Shown: in pieces, positions 53,017-62,350 of the stretch | How the letters are laid out: each line of letters begins with the position of its first letter | Position numbering within the stretch: position 1 is the first letter of the stretch | NCBI GenBank assembly: GCA_903824675.1 | Contig: CAIJXV010000101.1 | Location: 1-64,000 of the forward strand | Reading direction: 5' to 3' | DNA: 64,000 nt | Origin: an uncultured bacterium | GTDB lineage: Bacteria; Verrucomicrobiota; Kiritimatiellia; CAIKKV01; CAIJXV01 | Translations under genes and position numbers: made by a program | The notes under the pieces: model-generated | Seen by the model: only the letters and a program-made list of their open reading frames with translations | What the model was told of the DNA's origin: nothing | Database searches by the model: none

Positions 53017-54773
53017 ATGAACCGGAATTCGCCCTGTTGACTGAAAAATATCTCGATGGAACACTGACGCCTGTGGAACGGCGGGAGTTGGTCGAGTTCT
53101 TATTGGCCCATCGCGATCGCCAGCACGACTTCGCGGAGCAGGTTCGCCAACATCTGCGTTTGACGGCTCAGATGCGCCCCTGCGACCGCGCGGAAGCGCG
53201 CAAGACGGCGGAAATCATCCTCGATGTAATCGAAAAGGAATCTCTTCCGGCGTCGCGCGTCCGGCCTCCCGTGATCACCGAGCCGACCTTTAGAGAGACG
53301 ATCCGGGCGGTCTGGCACGGGTTGCGGGCGCCGCGGGATTCGGGTGAGTATAAATTTGCGCGGTTCATGCTGTGGCGGTTGTGCGGGCCGGGGCCGTTGG
53401 CGGTGGGATTGAGTTTGCTGTTGATTTTTCTGCTGATCAATTTTGTAGTGGAGGAGCGGAATCGTCCGCCGGACGAAGGCATTACGGTGATTTTACGCGA
53501 TACGCCCGAAGTGGTTCCGGGTGCCGAGGCGCTCACGGAGAACCTTCCCAATATTCCCATCGAGAGACCGACCCTGGAGCCGACCGTGGATTCCAAGTTG
53601 ACCGATCCCTCAACTGCCGGGGCCTTGGCCGATACGGAGTCGCTTTCAACTCCTGTGCCAGATAAGGATGATTCGGTTTCGCCGGCGATCGGAATGTCTC
53701 CCCGCCTGAATCCCAGCACGCGAATTTTAGCCCATGTGGCGCCGGGCCGGACCGGGCCGGGTCGGCAAGACGCCTTACGGAAATACGATGCCCCTCCGGG
53801 ATTGGAGAAAGCCGTCCTCAAGGCTTTGTATTGGTTGAAGGAGCAACAGCGGCCGGATGGCGCCTGGGATGGGACCGACCGCGCGGCCATGACGGGATTG
53901 GCGTTACTGACTTTCCTGGCACATGGGGAAACGCCCAGTTCCGGCGAATTTGGAGGAACCGTGGAAAGGGCCATCCGTTATTTATTGGGTATCCAACGCC
54001 CGGATGGTTCGTTTTCGGCGAATGAGTATGCCCATGCCATAGCGGTGACGGCCATCGGGGAGGCATCCGCCATGACCCGGATCATGATCCTGGGAGAAGC
54101 GACGGATCGGGGGTTGGGTGTGATCCTGCGCGGACAGCAGGATTCGGGAGGGTACGATTATGGTTACGGAAAGGGGGGCCGGTCCGACACATCGGTGACC
54201 GGCTGGCAATTGCAAGCGATGAAATCGGCGGTTTTGGCCGGGAATACGGATACCCGGTTGGCGGCTTCCATCAACCGCGGGGTTGATTTTTTAAAACGCC
54301 AGGCTTGGGCTTTGGATGGATCAGGCTTTGTTTATGCCTCAATTCCGGGGCAATCGGCGGGGGCGGGGGGGACCTGGTCGATGACGGCGGTGGGTTCGCT
54401 GTGTCTGTCCCTGCTGGCGCACCAGGAACAGGGCGGCTTGATTCGGCAGAGCCTGAAGCGACTTGAATTATCTTATCCGCCCTGGGATGCAGCCGATCAA
54501 AAAAAACCGGTTTATAGTTGGTACTATGCCACTCAGGCGAAATTCCATGCCGGCGGGCATGACTGGAGCGAGTGGAACCACCATTTCGCCCGGGATCTGA
54601 TGACCTCCCAAAAAGCGGATGGGCATTGGGAGGGTGGAGACCACGACAGCGGCAGTCATGTCTATACGACAACGCTTTCCACACTGATGCTGGAAGTGTA
54701 TTATCGCTACCTGCCTTCCTATGCCTGGAATTCCAAGGGGGGGTGGGCGAGAAGGATTTATCGTCCGAGGTGA
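53013..54773 (+). CDS. Membrane anti-sigma-like protein with squalene-cyclase-like alpha/alpha-toroid domain
   Basis: A 586-residue protein in three parts. The cytoplasmic N-terminus (1-125) has the anti-sigma/FecR-like pattern YLDGTLTPVERRELVEFL seen next to PVC ECF factors. One membrane helix spans about 128-146 (LSLLLIFLLINFVV). A Pro/Thr-rich linker (about 150-245) leads to a prenyltransferase/squalene-cyclase-type toroid (about 265-570) with several QW-like motifs: QQRPDGAW (278-285), QRPDGSF (328-334), QQDSGGY (375-381) and QKADGHW (533-539). The cyclase catalytic DxDD motif is not seen, so the toroid is more likely a sensor than an enzyme. It overlaps the sigma gene and touches the UbiA gene with no gap. 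Confidence 0.8.
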   Translation: MNEPEFALLTEKYLDGTLTPVERRELVEFLLAHRDRQHDFAEQVRQHLRLTAQMRPCDRAEARKTAEIILDVIEKESLPASRVRPPVITEPTFRETIRAVWHGLRAPRDSGEYKFARFMLWRLCGPGPLAVGLSLLLIFLLINFVVEERNRPPDEGITVILRDTPEVVPGAEALTENLPNIPIERPTLEPTVDSKLTDPSTAGALADTESLSTPVPDKDDSVSPAIGMSPRLNPSTRILAHVAPGRTGPGRQDALRKYDAPPGLEKAVLKALYWLKEQQRPDGAWDGTDRAAMTGLALLTFLAHGETPSSGEFGGTVERAIRYLLGIQRPDGSFSANEYAHAIAVTAIGEASAMTRIMILGEATDRGLGVILRGQQDSGGYDYGYGKGGRSDTSVTGWQLQAMKSAVLAGNTDTRLAASINRGVDFLKRQAWALDGSGFVYASIPGQSAGAGGTWSMTAVGSLCLSLLAHQEQGGLIRQSLKRLELSYPPWDAADQKKPVYSWYYATQAKFHAGGHDWSEWNHHFARDLMTSQKADGHWEGGDHDSGSHVYTTTLSTLMLEVYYRYLPSYAWNSKGGWARRIYRPR

Positions 54774-55697
54774 ATGTTGAAGTCCGTTAAAAATATTGTG
54801 GCCGGTTGGTTGACGCTGGCCCGGTTGCCCAATCTGCTGACCGTTCCCGGTGACCCGTTAGCCGGGTATCTGCTGGTGACCGGCACGCTGGCCTTTACCC
54901 ACTGGCTGGCGGTGGCACCGTTGATGGGCTCGGCCCTGATGCTCTACCTTGCAGGAATGCTGGGCAACGATTATTGTGACCGGACGTTAGACGCGGTGGA
55001 AAGACCGGAGCGCCCTCTGCCGATGGGGCTGATCCCCCCGCGGGCGGTATGGGCGGTGGCCTGGGGGTTGACTTTTGCAGGGGTGGGTTGTGCCGGGTGG
55101 GTCAGTCTTTTTAGCGGGGGAGTGGCCGCTGTTTTGGCGGTTTTGATCTGGCTTTACAATGGTGGAGTGAAACGGAGTGCGATATGGGGGCCGCTGAATA
55201 TGGGCGCGTGCCGTGGCGCCAGCCTTCTGCTGGGTGGATCTTTGGCGGGACCCAAGGAGCTGTTTGTTTATTCCGATCTGGCGGTGGCGGTGGTCGGTTA
55301 TGTCTTGCTGGTGGCGATCATTACCCGGATTGCGCGGGATGAAACGCGGTTGGCCCATCCCGGCCTTCGGCGGTTGGTTCCCGGTTGTGTGACCGCGTTG
55401 GTTCTCTTGAGATTGGCGTGGCCATTCCCGCTTGAGGGATGGGGCGATCCCCTGTTCGGTTGGATGATGGCGGGATTGACGGCGATCTGGATGCTGGCGG
55501 TGGGCGTGGTGTTACCCGGACGAAAGGCGCGGCCCGAACAGACCCGGCAGGCCATCGGTCAATGGATTTCAGGTTTTTTGTTGTGGCAGGCGACTCTGTG
55601 TGTGGTATCGGGTTATCCCAGCCGGGTGCCCTCGATGATTTTGGTCGCGGCATTTCCCATCTATGGATGGGTCGCGCGTCGTTTCAAGGGAAGTTGA
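54774..55697 (+). CDS. eboC: UbiA-like prenyltransferase, EboC-like
   Basis: A 307-residue integral membrane protein of the UbiA superfamily with eight to nine helices. The first Asp-rich motif is NDYCDRTLDAVERPERPLP (binding Mg and the prenyl diphosphate); the second is replaced by a DETR-type segment (IARDETRLAHP), as in EboC-type members. UbiA enzymes attach isoprenoid chains to aromatic rings. Ebo clusters are associated with prenylated or aromatic metabolite export in diverse bacteria and algal endosymbionts, for example around scytonemin. The start ATG directly follows the toroid stop; EboF and EboD follow. EboC identity rests partly on this context. Confidence 0.78.
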   Translation: MLKSVKNIVAGWLTLARLPNLLTVPGDPLAGYLLVTGTLAFTHWLAVAPLMGSALMLYLAGMLGNDYCDRTLDAVERPERPLPMGLIPPRAVWAVAWGLTFAGVGCAGWVSLFSGGVAAVLAVLIWLYNGGVKRSAIWGPLNMGACRGASLLLGGSLAGPKELFVYSDLAVAVVGYVLLVAIITRIARDETRLAHPGLRRLVPGCVTALVLLRLAWPFPLEGWGDPLFGWMMAGLTAIWMLAVGVVLPGRKARPEQTRQAIGQWISGFLLWQATLCVVSGYPSRVPSMILVAAFPIYGWVARRFKGS

Positions 55698-55712
55698 AAG
55701 AGGCGGAGTCAC

Positions 55713-57013
55713 ATGAAACAAAAACTACTGGTTATTCAAGCCGCCGGGCTGGGCTATGAATTCTTAAGGCATTGGCAGGCCGAACGCCTCGAGAATCTGG
55801 AGTTTCAGTCCTGTGCCCCGGTTTTTCCAGCCCTGACCTGTACCGCCCAGGCCGCCTTCCGGACGGGCGCTGATCCGGTTCGGCAGGGGATGCCAGCCAA
55901 CGGTTTTTATCTTCGACCGGAACAGCGCGCGCACTATTGGGACCAGTCTGCGGCTTGGGTGGAAGGACCACGGATTTGGTCGGCGTTTCGCGCCAGGGCC
56001 GGCGGGTCGGCCTGATTTGCTGGCAACAAAGCCTGGGGGAATCCGCCGATCTGATTCTATCCCCCGCGCCCATTCATCGCCATGGCGGGGGGATGATTCA
56101 ATCCTGTTATGCCTGGCCCCGTGAATTAGAGGCCGATTTGCGTGAGGCGCTGGGGCGTTCATTCAACCTGTTTCACTACTGGGGGCCGCTGGCTTCGCCC
56201 CGGGTATCGCATTGGATTGCCGAGGCCACGGCTGAAATCATGACTCGGTCGCGCTATGCGCCCGACTTGTTGCTCACCTATCTGCCGGCGCTCGATTACG
56301 ATCTGCAACGGTATGGGCCGGAGGATCGCCGGGCCCGGCGGGCGCTTGAACAATTACGGGGGGATTTGCGTCTGCTCTTGAAAACGGCGGCCGTAATGGG
56401 CTATGAGGTTCTGATCGCCGGGGATTACGCGATCACCCGGTGCGGAGCGGGCGTCATCCTTCCCAATCGACGACTGGCCGAGAGCGAGTGGATGGCGACG
56501 CGGCGGGTTGGACGAATGGACTATCCCGACTATTTTCGCAGTCGCGCTTTTACCCTGGTCGATCATGAGGTGGCGTGGGTTTACCTGCAGGATCCGCGCG
56601 ATGCCGACGCGGTACGGACGATCCTGGCGGAGGATCCGGGAATCGGATCGATTCTAGGCCCGCAGGAATTGGAGGCGCGGGGTTGGGGTCATTCCCGTGC
56701 CGGGGATTTGTTGTTAACCGCCCGGCCCGGCTGGTGGTTTGCCTATCCCTGGTGGACGGATCCGGCGCGGGCACCGGAGTTCGATCGGCATGTCGATATC
56801 CATAACAAGCCTGGATATGATCCGTGCGAATTGTTCTTCGGTTGGCCGCCCCTGTCGGTCAGTCGGGACACGAGTCGGATCCAGGGTACGCATGGAGTCG
56901 ATGGACCCGGTCGCGAGGTGGCGTGGGCGGCGACGTGGACACCCGCGACGGTGCCGGAAAATTGGAATGGACTGGTTTCCGCCGTCCGGGAATGGATGGA
57001 GGGGGTTGGATGA
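55713..57013 (+). pseudogene. eboF: EboF-like nucleotide pyrophosphatase/phosphodiesterase, frameshifted
   Basis: Two overlapping frames make one protein of about 434 residues in the alkaline phosphatase/nucleotide pyrophosphatase superfamily. The first frame (from ATG 55713) covers the start with the Thr nucleophile in FPALTCTAQAAF and ends at a stop at 56013. The second continues the family with RRVGLICWQQSL, LLTYLPALDYDLQRYG and IAGDYAITRCG to 57013. The join is at a G run (55996-55998), where loss of one G explains the break, so it may be a sequencing error or a real mutation. It follows eboC and overlaps the eboD start by four bases. Confidence 0.75.
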
Positions 57014-58269
57014 ACGGGGATAAACATCAGGCTCAGGGCGATGGGAATTGGCAGGTAATCCGGCAGACGATTACAGTGCCTTTTGCCTATCCGGTCTATT
57101 TTGGCCGGGGTCTTTTCGATGCCGCCAATCCGCTGTTGGCAGACGTCCTTGCAGGGACCGTACCGGACCGACGGCCACGGCTGATGGTGTTTGTTGACCG
57201 GGGCCTTTTGAACTCGAGTCCCGACTTGATCCAACGGATCAACGCTTGGTTGGCCACCTGGTCGCACCGGTGTGAAGGGGTTGCTCCTCCGGTGGTTTGG
57301 GAGGGGGGCGAGGCGGCCAAAACCGGGTGGGAAGGCTTGAAGCGGTGCGTGGAAATGATCGTGCCTTTGCGGTTGGACCGGCAGAGTTATGTAGTGGCGG
57401 TCGGAGGCGGGGCCTTGTTGGATCTGGTGGGGTTGGCGACCGCTCTGATTCATCGGGGTTTGCGGTTGGTACGGGTTCCGACGACGGTGCTGGCGCAGAA
57501 TGATGCCGGGGTGGGAGTCAAGAACGGGATCGATGCCTGGTCGACCAAGAACCTGATTGGCACTTTTGCCCCGCCGTATGCCGTGATCAATGATTATGAT
57601 TTTTTGGATTTACTGGATGAAGTGGATTGGCGCGGGGGCATTGCCGAGGCCTTCAAAGTGGCGATTATCAAGGATCGTGTTTTTTTTGAAAGCCTTTGCC
57701 GGTCGGTGCCCGCCTTGATGCGTCGGGATCGGGCCGCGATGGAATTTTTGGTGAAACGCTGTGCCGAACTTCATTTGGCCCATATCCGGGAGGGGGGGGA
57801 TCCTTTCGAAATGGGGAGTGCGCGGCCTTTGGATTTTGGCCATTGGCTGGCGCATCAATTGGAGATTCTTTCGGGTTACCGGGTTCGGCATGGACAGGCG
57901 GTGTCGGTGGGGATGGCCGTGGATTGTCTCTTGGCTGAATCCATCGGCTGGTTGACCGGGGCGGAAGCCGGCGCGGTGCTCGACGGGTTGCGATCGGCCG
58001 GCCTTCCGATCTGGGATGATGCTTTGGATCGACGGCAGCCGGATGGACGCCGGCAGATCGTGGAAGGGCTGGAGTCCTTTCGTGAACATCTGGGGGGGCA
58101 ATTGACCTTGACGTTGCCGCGAGGGTTGGGAGCGCGGGATGAAATACATGATGTAGATATGGTTCGATTGGAGCGGGTGTTTGAGCGTTTGGCACGGGGG
58201 GAGAACATAAGCGCGGCCGGGTGTTCCACAGGAAGAAGCAAGCAATCGCCGGCAACAGATGTGAGTTGA
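57010..58269 (+). CDS. eboD: 3-dehydroquinate synthase-like protein, EboD-like
   Basis: A 419-residue member of the dehydroquinate synthase superfamily. The NAD-binding segment is YVVAVGGGALLDLVGLATALIHRG, and the metal-binding active site uses residues in GGIAEAFKVAIIKD, FGHWLAHQLE and HGQAVSVGMAVD. AroB converts DAHP to 3-dehydroquinate; EboD-type and other sugar-phosphate cyclases act on different substrates. The RLVRVPTTVLAQNDAGVGVKNGI block, with Ala-Gln-Asn where AroB has Ala-Gln-Val-Asp-Ser, and the ebo context favour EboD over AroB. The frame is open upstream, but the ATG at 57010 overlaps the eboF stop and gives the expected length. Confidence 0.8.
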   Translation: MNGDKHQAQGDGNWQVIRQTITVPFAYPVYFGRGLFDAANPLLADVLAGTVPDRRPRLMVFVDRGLLNSSPDLIQRINAWLATWSHRCEGVAPPVVWEGGEAAKTGWEGLKRCVEMIVPLRLDRQSYVVAVGGGALLDLVGLATALIHRGLRLVRVPTTVLAQNDAGVGVKNGIDAWSTKNLIGTFAPPYAVINDYDFLDLLDEVDWRGGIAEAFKVAIIKDRVFFESLCRSVPALMRRDRAAMEFLVKRCAELHLAHIREGGDPFEMGSARPLDFGHWLAHQLEILSGYRVRHGQAVSVGMAVDCLLAESIGWLTGAEAGAVLDGLRSAGLPIWDDALDRRQPDGRRQIVEGLESFREHLGGQLTLTLPRGLGARDEIHDVDMVRLERVFERLARGENISAAGCSTGRSKQSPATDVS

Positions 58270-58293
58270 CTCGGATTATCGGCAAACGTATGT

Positions 58294-59649
58294 TTGACCG
58301 ATCCTATGCCAGCGAATCAAAAAAAGGGACCCTCGGCCGCACGTGAAGCCGAATCAGTGGTCGTGGGCGTGCCGGCGCCCGAATTTCAATTTATGGGATT
58401 CACCGGGCGATGGCCGGCGACTTTTCGCGCTTTGCGGCATCGTAATTTCCGGCTTTTCTGGTTTGGGCAGATGATTTCGCTGACCGGAACGTGGATGCAG
58501 TGGGCGGCGCAAGGGTGGCTGATCGCGATCCTGGTGCAATCTCAATATCACCAGGAAAATTCCTCACTTCACAATGGAATGATCGGCGTGTTGGGGGCTT
58601 TGCCGATGACATTCCTGACCCTTTTCGCCGGGACGTTTGCCGATAAATACGACCGTCGGCGCATGCTGATTTTGACGCAGACGTTGTTGATATTTCCCGC
58701 TCTGGCGTTAGGGCTCCTGTCCCTCGCATCGGTTTTGCGGATCTGGCATATCGCGGTTTTGGCGGTGATCACCGGGGTGATCAATTCGCTGGATATGCCC
58801 GTCCGCCAGGCCTTTGTAAAGGATATGGCGGGGCAGGAGGATGTGCCGAACGCGATCGCCCTGAATTCGACCGTATTCAACGCGGCTCGTTGCGTGGGGC
58901 CATTGATCGCCGGTGCGCTGATGGCTCACACCCGGTTTGGCATATCGGGGGTTTTCATTCTCAATGCGATCAGTTTTCTGCCGGTTATTTGGGGGCTTTA
59001 CCTCATTCGCCATGTCCATGTTCGGCACGCATCGGCCAATGTCGATACCGTTACGCATCTACGCGAGGGATTTCGGTATGTGGCGGGGAACTTGACGATT
59101 CGCTGGCTGCTGGCTTTGATGGCGGTGTATAGCACTTTCGGGTTTTCCTATGCGGTTCTCTTGCCGACCTTCGCCCGTCAGGTGCTTCATCTGGGTGCGT
59201 TGGGATACGGCTCGCTGTTGTCATCGGTCGGTTGGGGGGCCATCGGGGGCGCCTTGCTTTTTGCCGCGGTTCAACAGCGGGTGGGGAAGGGTCGGATGAT
59301 GTTGGCTGGCGGAATTTGTTGTGCCCTAGGGCTGATGAGTTTCAGTTTGATCCGGAGTTATTATTTTTCTCTCTTTTTTAGCCTGCCGTTAACGGGAGTG
59401 GGATTGGTGGTGTCCACGGCGTGTATCAACAGTCTGATCCAGCAAATCACGCCGGATCATTTGCGCGGGCGTATTGTGAGTATGTGGGCATTTATTTTCG
59501 CGGGGTTCGGTCCGGTCGGGTTGGCCTATGCGGGGATGGTGGGGCATTTTGTTTCGCCCGCGGTCGCGATTTTCTTCGGTGGATTGACCTGTTTCGCCGC
59601 CGTAATGTATTTGGCGATTTCAGCTCCCTGGTTCTATCGGCAGGAATAA
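58294..59649 (+). CDS. MFS transporter, EntS-like exporter
   Basis: A 451-residue major facilitator with about ten to twelve helices. The N-terminal LRHRNFRLFWFGQMISLTGTW is the hallmark of the EntS/MFS_3 group, which includes siderophore and drug exporters. The conserved loop DKYDRRRMLILTQ follows helix 3. The start is a TTG at 58294 with weak context, or the Met at 58306. It lies 24 bases after eboD, so it probably exports the product of the ebo enzymes; the substrate is unknown. Confidence 0.85.
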   Translation: MTDPMPANQKKGPSAAREAESVVVGVPAPEFQFMGFTGRWPATFRALRHRNFRLFWFGQMISLTGTWMQWAAQGWLIAILVQSQYHQENSSLHNGMIGVLGALPMTFLTLFAGTFADKYDRRRMLILTQTLLIFPALALGLLSLASVLRIWHIAVLAVITGVINSLDMPVRQAFVKDMAGQEDVPNAIALNSTVFNAARCVGPLIAGALMAHTRFGISGVFILNAISFLPVIWGLYLIRHVHVRHASANVDTVTHLREGFRYVAGNLTIRWLLALMAVYSTFGFSYAVLLPTFARQVLHLGALGYGSLLSSVGWGAIGGALLFAAVQQRVGKGRMMLAGGICCALGLMSFSLIRSYYFSLFFSLPLTGVGLVVSTACINSLIQQITPDHLRGRIVSMWAFIFAGFGPVGLAYAGMVGHFVSPAVAIFFGGLTCFAAVMYLAISAPWFYRQE

Positions 59650-59674
59650 GGGGACCGGAGCCTGAAGGAAAACC

Positions 59675-60937
59675 ATGGGGAAATTCATTAAATTGACTCT
59701 TCGCCGATGGGTGATCGCTGGGCTCCTGATTCTGGGGCTGGGGCTCGGTTGGGTGGGGGGATGTCCGTCTCTTTTCCTGGGCGGGACCTTCTCCGGGCAA
59801 CCCGAGGACCTGAACCAGCATTTGAGTCGCCCGGCGCATGCCCTTCTGGCCCAAGCACTGGGTGGCGTCGGGGCGGAGCCGCTGGTGGATTATCATGCGC
59901 ATATCATCGGTATAGGGACGGGAAACAGTCAGGCCGAAGTGAATCCGGCCCTGTTGCACGGGTGGCGTCCCGTGAAAAGACTGAATACCGGCATTTTTCT
60001 CAGCGCCTGCGGAGTCAGCGATTTTTCTCGTTTGGACCAGGAATATGTGGAGCGATTGGTTCGTTTGGTCCGGGGGGTTGGCCATCCGGTTAAGATGCAT
60101 ATTCTGGCCTTTGATCATGCCTATCGCCCCGATGGTACGATTAATCAGCGGCTGGGTACCTTTTATGTGCCGAACGAATATGTGGTTCAATTGGCGGAGC
60201 AATATCCCGATGTGTTTGTTCCCGTCATTTCGGTGCATCCCGATCGACCGGATGCGCTGGTCGAGCTCGAAAAGTGGGCGCAACGGGGGGTGCGGTACGT
60301 GAAGTGGCTGCCCAACGCCCAGGGAATTGATCCTTCATCTCCACGCTGTGACGGGTTTTATGCGGTGATGAAAAAATACGACATGGTTCTATTGACCCAT
60401 GCGGGGAAGGAAAAGTCCCTTGATGTCTGTTCTCAGGCGTTCGGCAATCCGCTTTTGCTCCGTCGGCCTTTGGATCAGGGCGTCAAGGTGATCCTGGCGC
60501 ATTGTGCCAGTGCGGGTCGTAATGCGGATTTGGACCATCCCGGCGTTCAAGCCGGCAACTTCGATCTATTTCTGAGATTGATGGAGACGGAAAGTTATCG
60601 CGGCTTATTATTTGCCGATATCTCAGCCCTGACCCAGGTCAATCGGACTCCCCAGCCGATTCTGGAATTGATCCGACGTCCGGAATTACATAGCCGATTG
60701 GTGAATGGCAGTGATTATCCGCTCCCGGCGATCAACTGCCTGATTTGGACGCGGAAGCTGGCCCGGATGGGGCTGATTACTCCCCAGGAACGGCGCTGTC
60801 TGAATGAGATTTATAATTACAATCCCTTGCTTTTTGATTATGTACTGAAGCGGACGATCCGGGATCCGGTGACCGGGAAACAACTTCCCGTCAGTGTATT
60901 TTTGCAAAATCCTGGAATTGTCGAGAATCCGCGTTGA
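59675..60937 (+). CDS. Membrane-anchored amidohydrolase family protein
   Basis: A 420-residue amidohydrolase (PF04909-like). An N-terminal helix (about 11-33, VIAGLLILGLGLGWVGG) anchors it or serves as a signal, placing the enzyme outside the cytoplasm. Metal ligands are seen in VDYHAHIIGIG (His-x-His), VKWLPNAQGIDPSSP with Lys, LLTHAGKE, VILAHCASAGR and the C-terminal VNGSDYPLPAIN with Asp. Related enzymes include decarboxylases and hydrolases of aromatic acids. It lies 25 bases after the MFS gene with a GGAG-containing ribosome binding site, so it may act on the same compound. Confidence 0.78.
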   Translation: MGKFIKLTLRRWVIAGLLILGLGLGWVGGCPSLFLGGTFSGQPEDLNQHLSRPAHALLAQALGGVGAEPLVDYHAHIIGIGTGNSQAEVNPALLHGWRPVKRLNTGIFLSACGVSDFSRLDQEYVERLVRLVRGVGHPVKMHILAFDHAYRPDGTINQRLGTFYVPNEYVVQLAEQYPDVFVPVISVHPDRPDALVELEKWAQRGVRYVKWLPNAQGIDPSSPRCDGFYAVMKKYDMVLLTHAGKEKSLDVCSQAFGNPLLLRRPLDQGVKVILAHCASAGRNADLDHPGVQAGNFDLFLRLMETESYRGLLFADISALTQVNRTPQPILELIRRPELHSRLVNGSDYPLPAINCLIWTRKLARMGLITPQERRCLNEIYNYNPLLFDYVLKRTIRDPVTGKQLPVSVFLQNPGIVENPR

Positions 60938-61006
60938 GTCTAACGACTTGAAAGACACTCACTGAATTGTTCACGCTAACTTCTTTCCGGATGAGGGGAA
61001 TGAGCC

Positions 61007-61813
61007 TTACGGTCGCGGACCCGGAAAGCCATCCGGGGGGCCCCGCCGAGGCATATCCGGAAAGATCACTCGCAGGGAGGTGTTGGACGTGATTTGGTTA
61101 ATATAGGTCACCATCGATTCGGCATCAGCGGCAGAATGCCCCATCGTGACGGCTAAATCAAAAAATTCCTGGTCTCGCTCGTTATTCAGCAGGGGGGTGA
61201 GGGCGACCATGTTGCTTCGGACCGCGGACATCGTTGGGCGTCGGTCTTCCGGCGGCAAGCCGTTTTGCATTTGTTGGGTTAGTGCGCGTGTCTCCTCGAG
61301 CAAGGTCAACATTCGGATATACTCTTCCATGTCGGCCTCGGTCATATTGTGCGTGTCGCGGAACATGAAATAGTTGGTCGCTTCGGCATAGGCCGTCTCG
61401 GCCCGAACTTTGGCCTCCTGCCGGCGTTTCTGAAGGGCTTCATAGCGCACCGGATCGTTCGTCTGGAGGGCCGTCATCCAATCCTCTCCCCGTGGTCGTG
61501 ACCCTGCCCGATTCTCAGGATCGCGCCGGATGATTCCGGCCCCCACGGCCGGCGGAGGAGATCCCTTTGCGCCCTCGCGGGATTCGGTTCTTACGGGGGA
61601 TTGTGGCGAGACCTGCTGTTGGCTGGTGCGCAGTTCACGGGACCGCTCCTTGGAGGTGCCCTCCCGATTCGACGGCTGTTGGACCGGGATTCCGGCCGTC
61701 GCCTCGTGCCACTTCTGTTCAAAACGGATGGATTGGTTCCGATAATACAGCGCCAGAGATAACATTGCCGCCAGTCCAGCCCAACAGATGATCATTGCAC
61801 TATTAGAACGCAT
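61007..61813 (-). CDS. Hypothetical membrane-anchored protein
   Basis: A 268-residue protein without a recognisable family. One N-terminal hydrophobic segment (about 5-22) could act as anchor or signal, followed by a long low-complexity region rich in Ser, Arg, Glu and Pro (about 45-110). The C-terminal 150 residues look helical (RYEALQKRRQEAKVRAETAY) and end in a Gly/Pro tail. It lies 12 bases after rnhA on the minus strand and is convergent with the amidohydrolase gene. Codon-like composition and good length argue that it is real. Confidence 0.6.
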   Translation of the reverse strand: MRSNSAMIICWAGLAAMLSLALYYRNQSIRFEQKWHEATAGIPVQQPSNREGTSKERSRELRTSQQQVSPQSPVRTESREGAKGSPPPAVGAGIIRRDPENRAGSRPRGEDWMTALQTNDPVRYEALQKRRQEAKVRAETAYAEATNYFMFRDTHNMTEADMEEYIRMLTLLEETRALTQQMQNGLPPEDRRPTMSAVRSNMVALTPLLNNERDQEFFDLAVTMGHSAADAESMVTYINQITSNTSLRVIFPDMPRRGPPDGFPGPRP

Positions 61814-61825
61814 GCTCGCGGACCT

Positions 61826-62350
61826 TTAGAATAACATCATTTGCTGGGGTTTCAGGGGCGGAGTGGGATTTTCATAACCGACATCCGGCGGGAGATCCGG
61901 GTTTTGTCGCGCTTGAACCGCCAATTCATCGCAGCGCAGATTCTCTTGATTATCGGCATGACTTTTGACCCACACGAATTTCACTTCATGCAAGGCTGCC
62001 AGGTTGAGTAATTCGTTCCAGAGGTCGGGATTGAGGGCGGCGTCTTTTCCTTTATTCCGTGTCCAATGGTTTTGACGCCATTTTTCGGCATACCCGCCAT
62101 TGAACATATCCACGACATAGCGGGAGTCGCTGTTGATGGTGACTTGGGCCGTCTCGCCCTGCAATTGCCTCAGTCCGATGATAGCCGCCAGGATTTCCAT
62201 ACGATTGTTGGTGGTCTTTTTGAATCCGCCGGAAAGTTCCTGCCGCTGGCCATCGCGAAGGATCACGATACCATACCCGCCGGAGCCGGGATTCGGGCTG
62301 GCCGCGCCATCGGTATAGATGGTGATGGAATTGGATGAAGGATCAGTCAC
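61826..62350 (-). CDS. rnhA: Ribonuclease HI
   Basis: A 174-residue RNase HI that cleaves RNA in RNA-DNA hybrids. Catalytic acids are visible: Asp in IYTDGAASPNPGSGGYG, Glu in NNRMEILAAIIGL, Asp in TINSDSRYVVDMFNGGY and Asp in RCDELAVQA. The basic handle KWRQNHWTRNKGKDAALNP is present, as is the conserved WVKSHADNQEN block with its catalytic His. A short Pro-rich tail follows the fold. Confidence 0.94.
   Translation of the reverse strand: MTDPSSNSITIYTDGAASPNPGSGGYGIVILRDGQRQELSGGFKKTTNNRMEILAAIIGLRQLQGETAQVTINSDSRYVVDMFNGGYAEKWRQNHWTRNKGKDAALNPDLWNELLNLAALHEVKFVWVKSHADNQENLRCDELAVQARQNPDLPPDVGYENPTPPLKPQQMMLF

Noticed and set aside
57010-58269. AroB (3-dehydroquinate synthase of the shikimate pathway) for the EboD-like gene
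   Set aside because: The metal-site and nucleotide-binding blocks differ from AroB, and its neighbours are EboC and EboF; kept as the second option.
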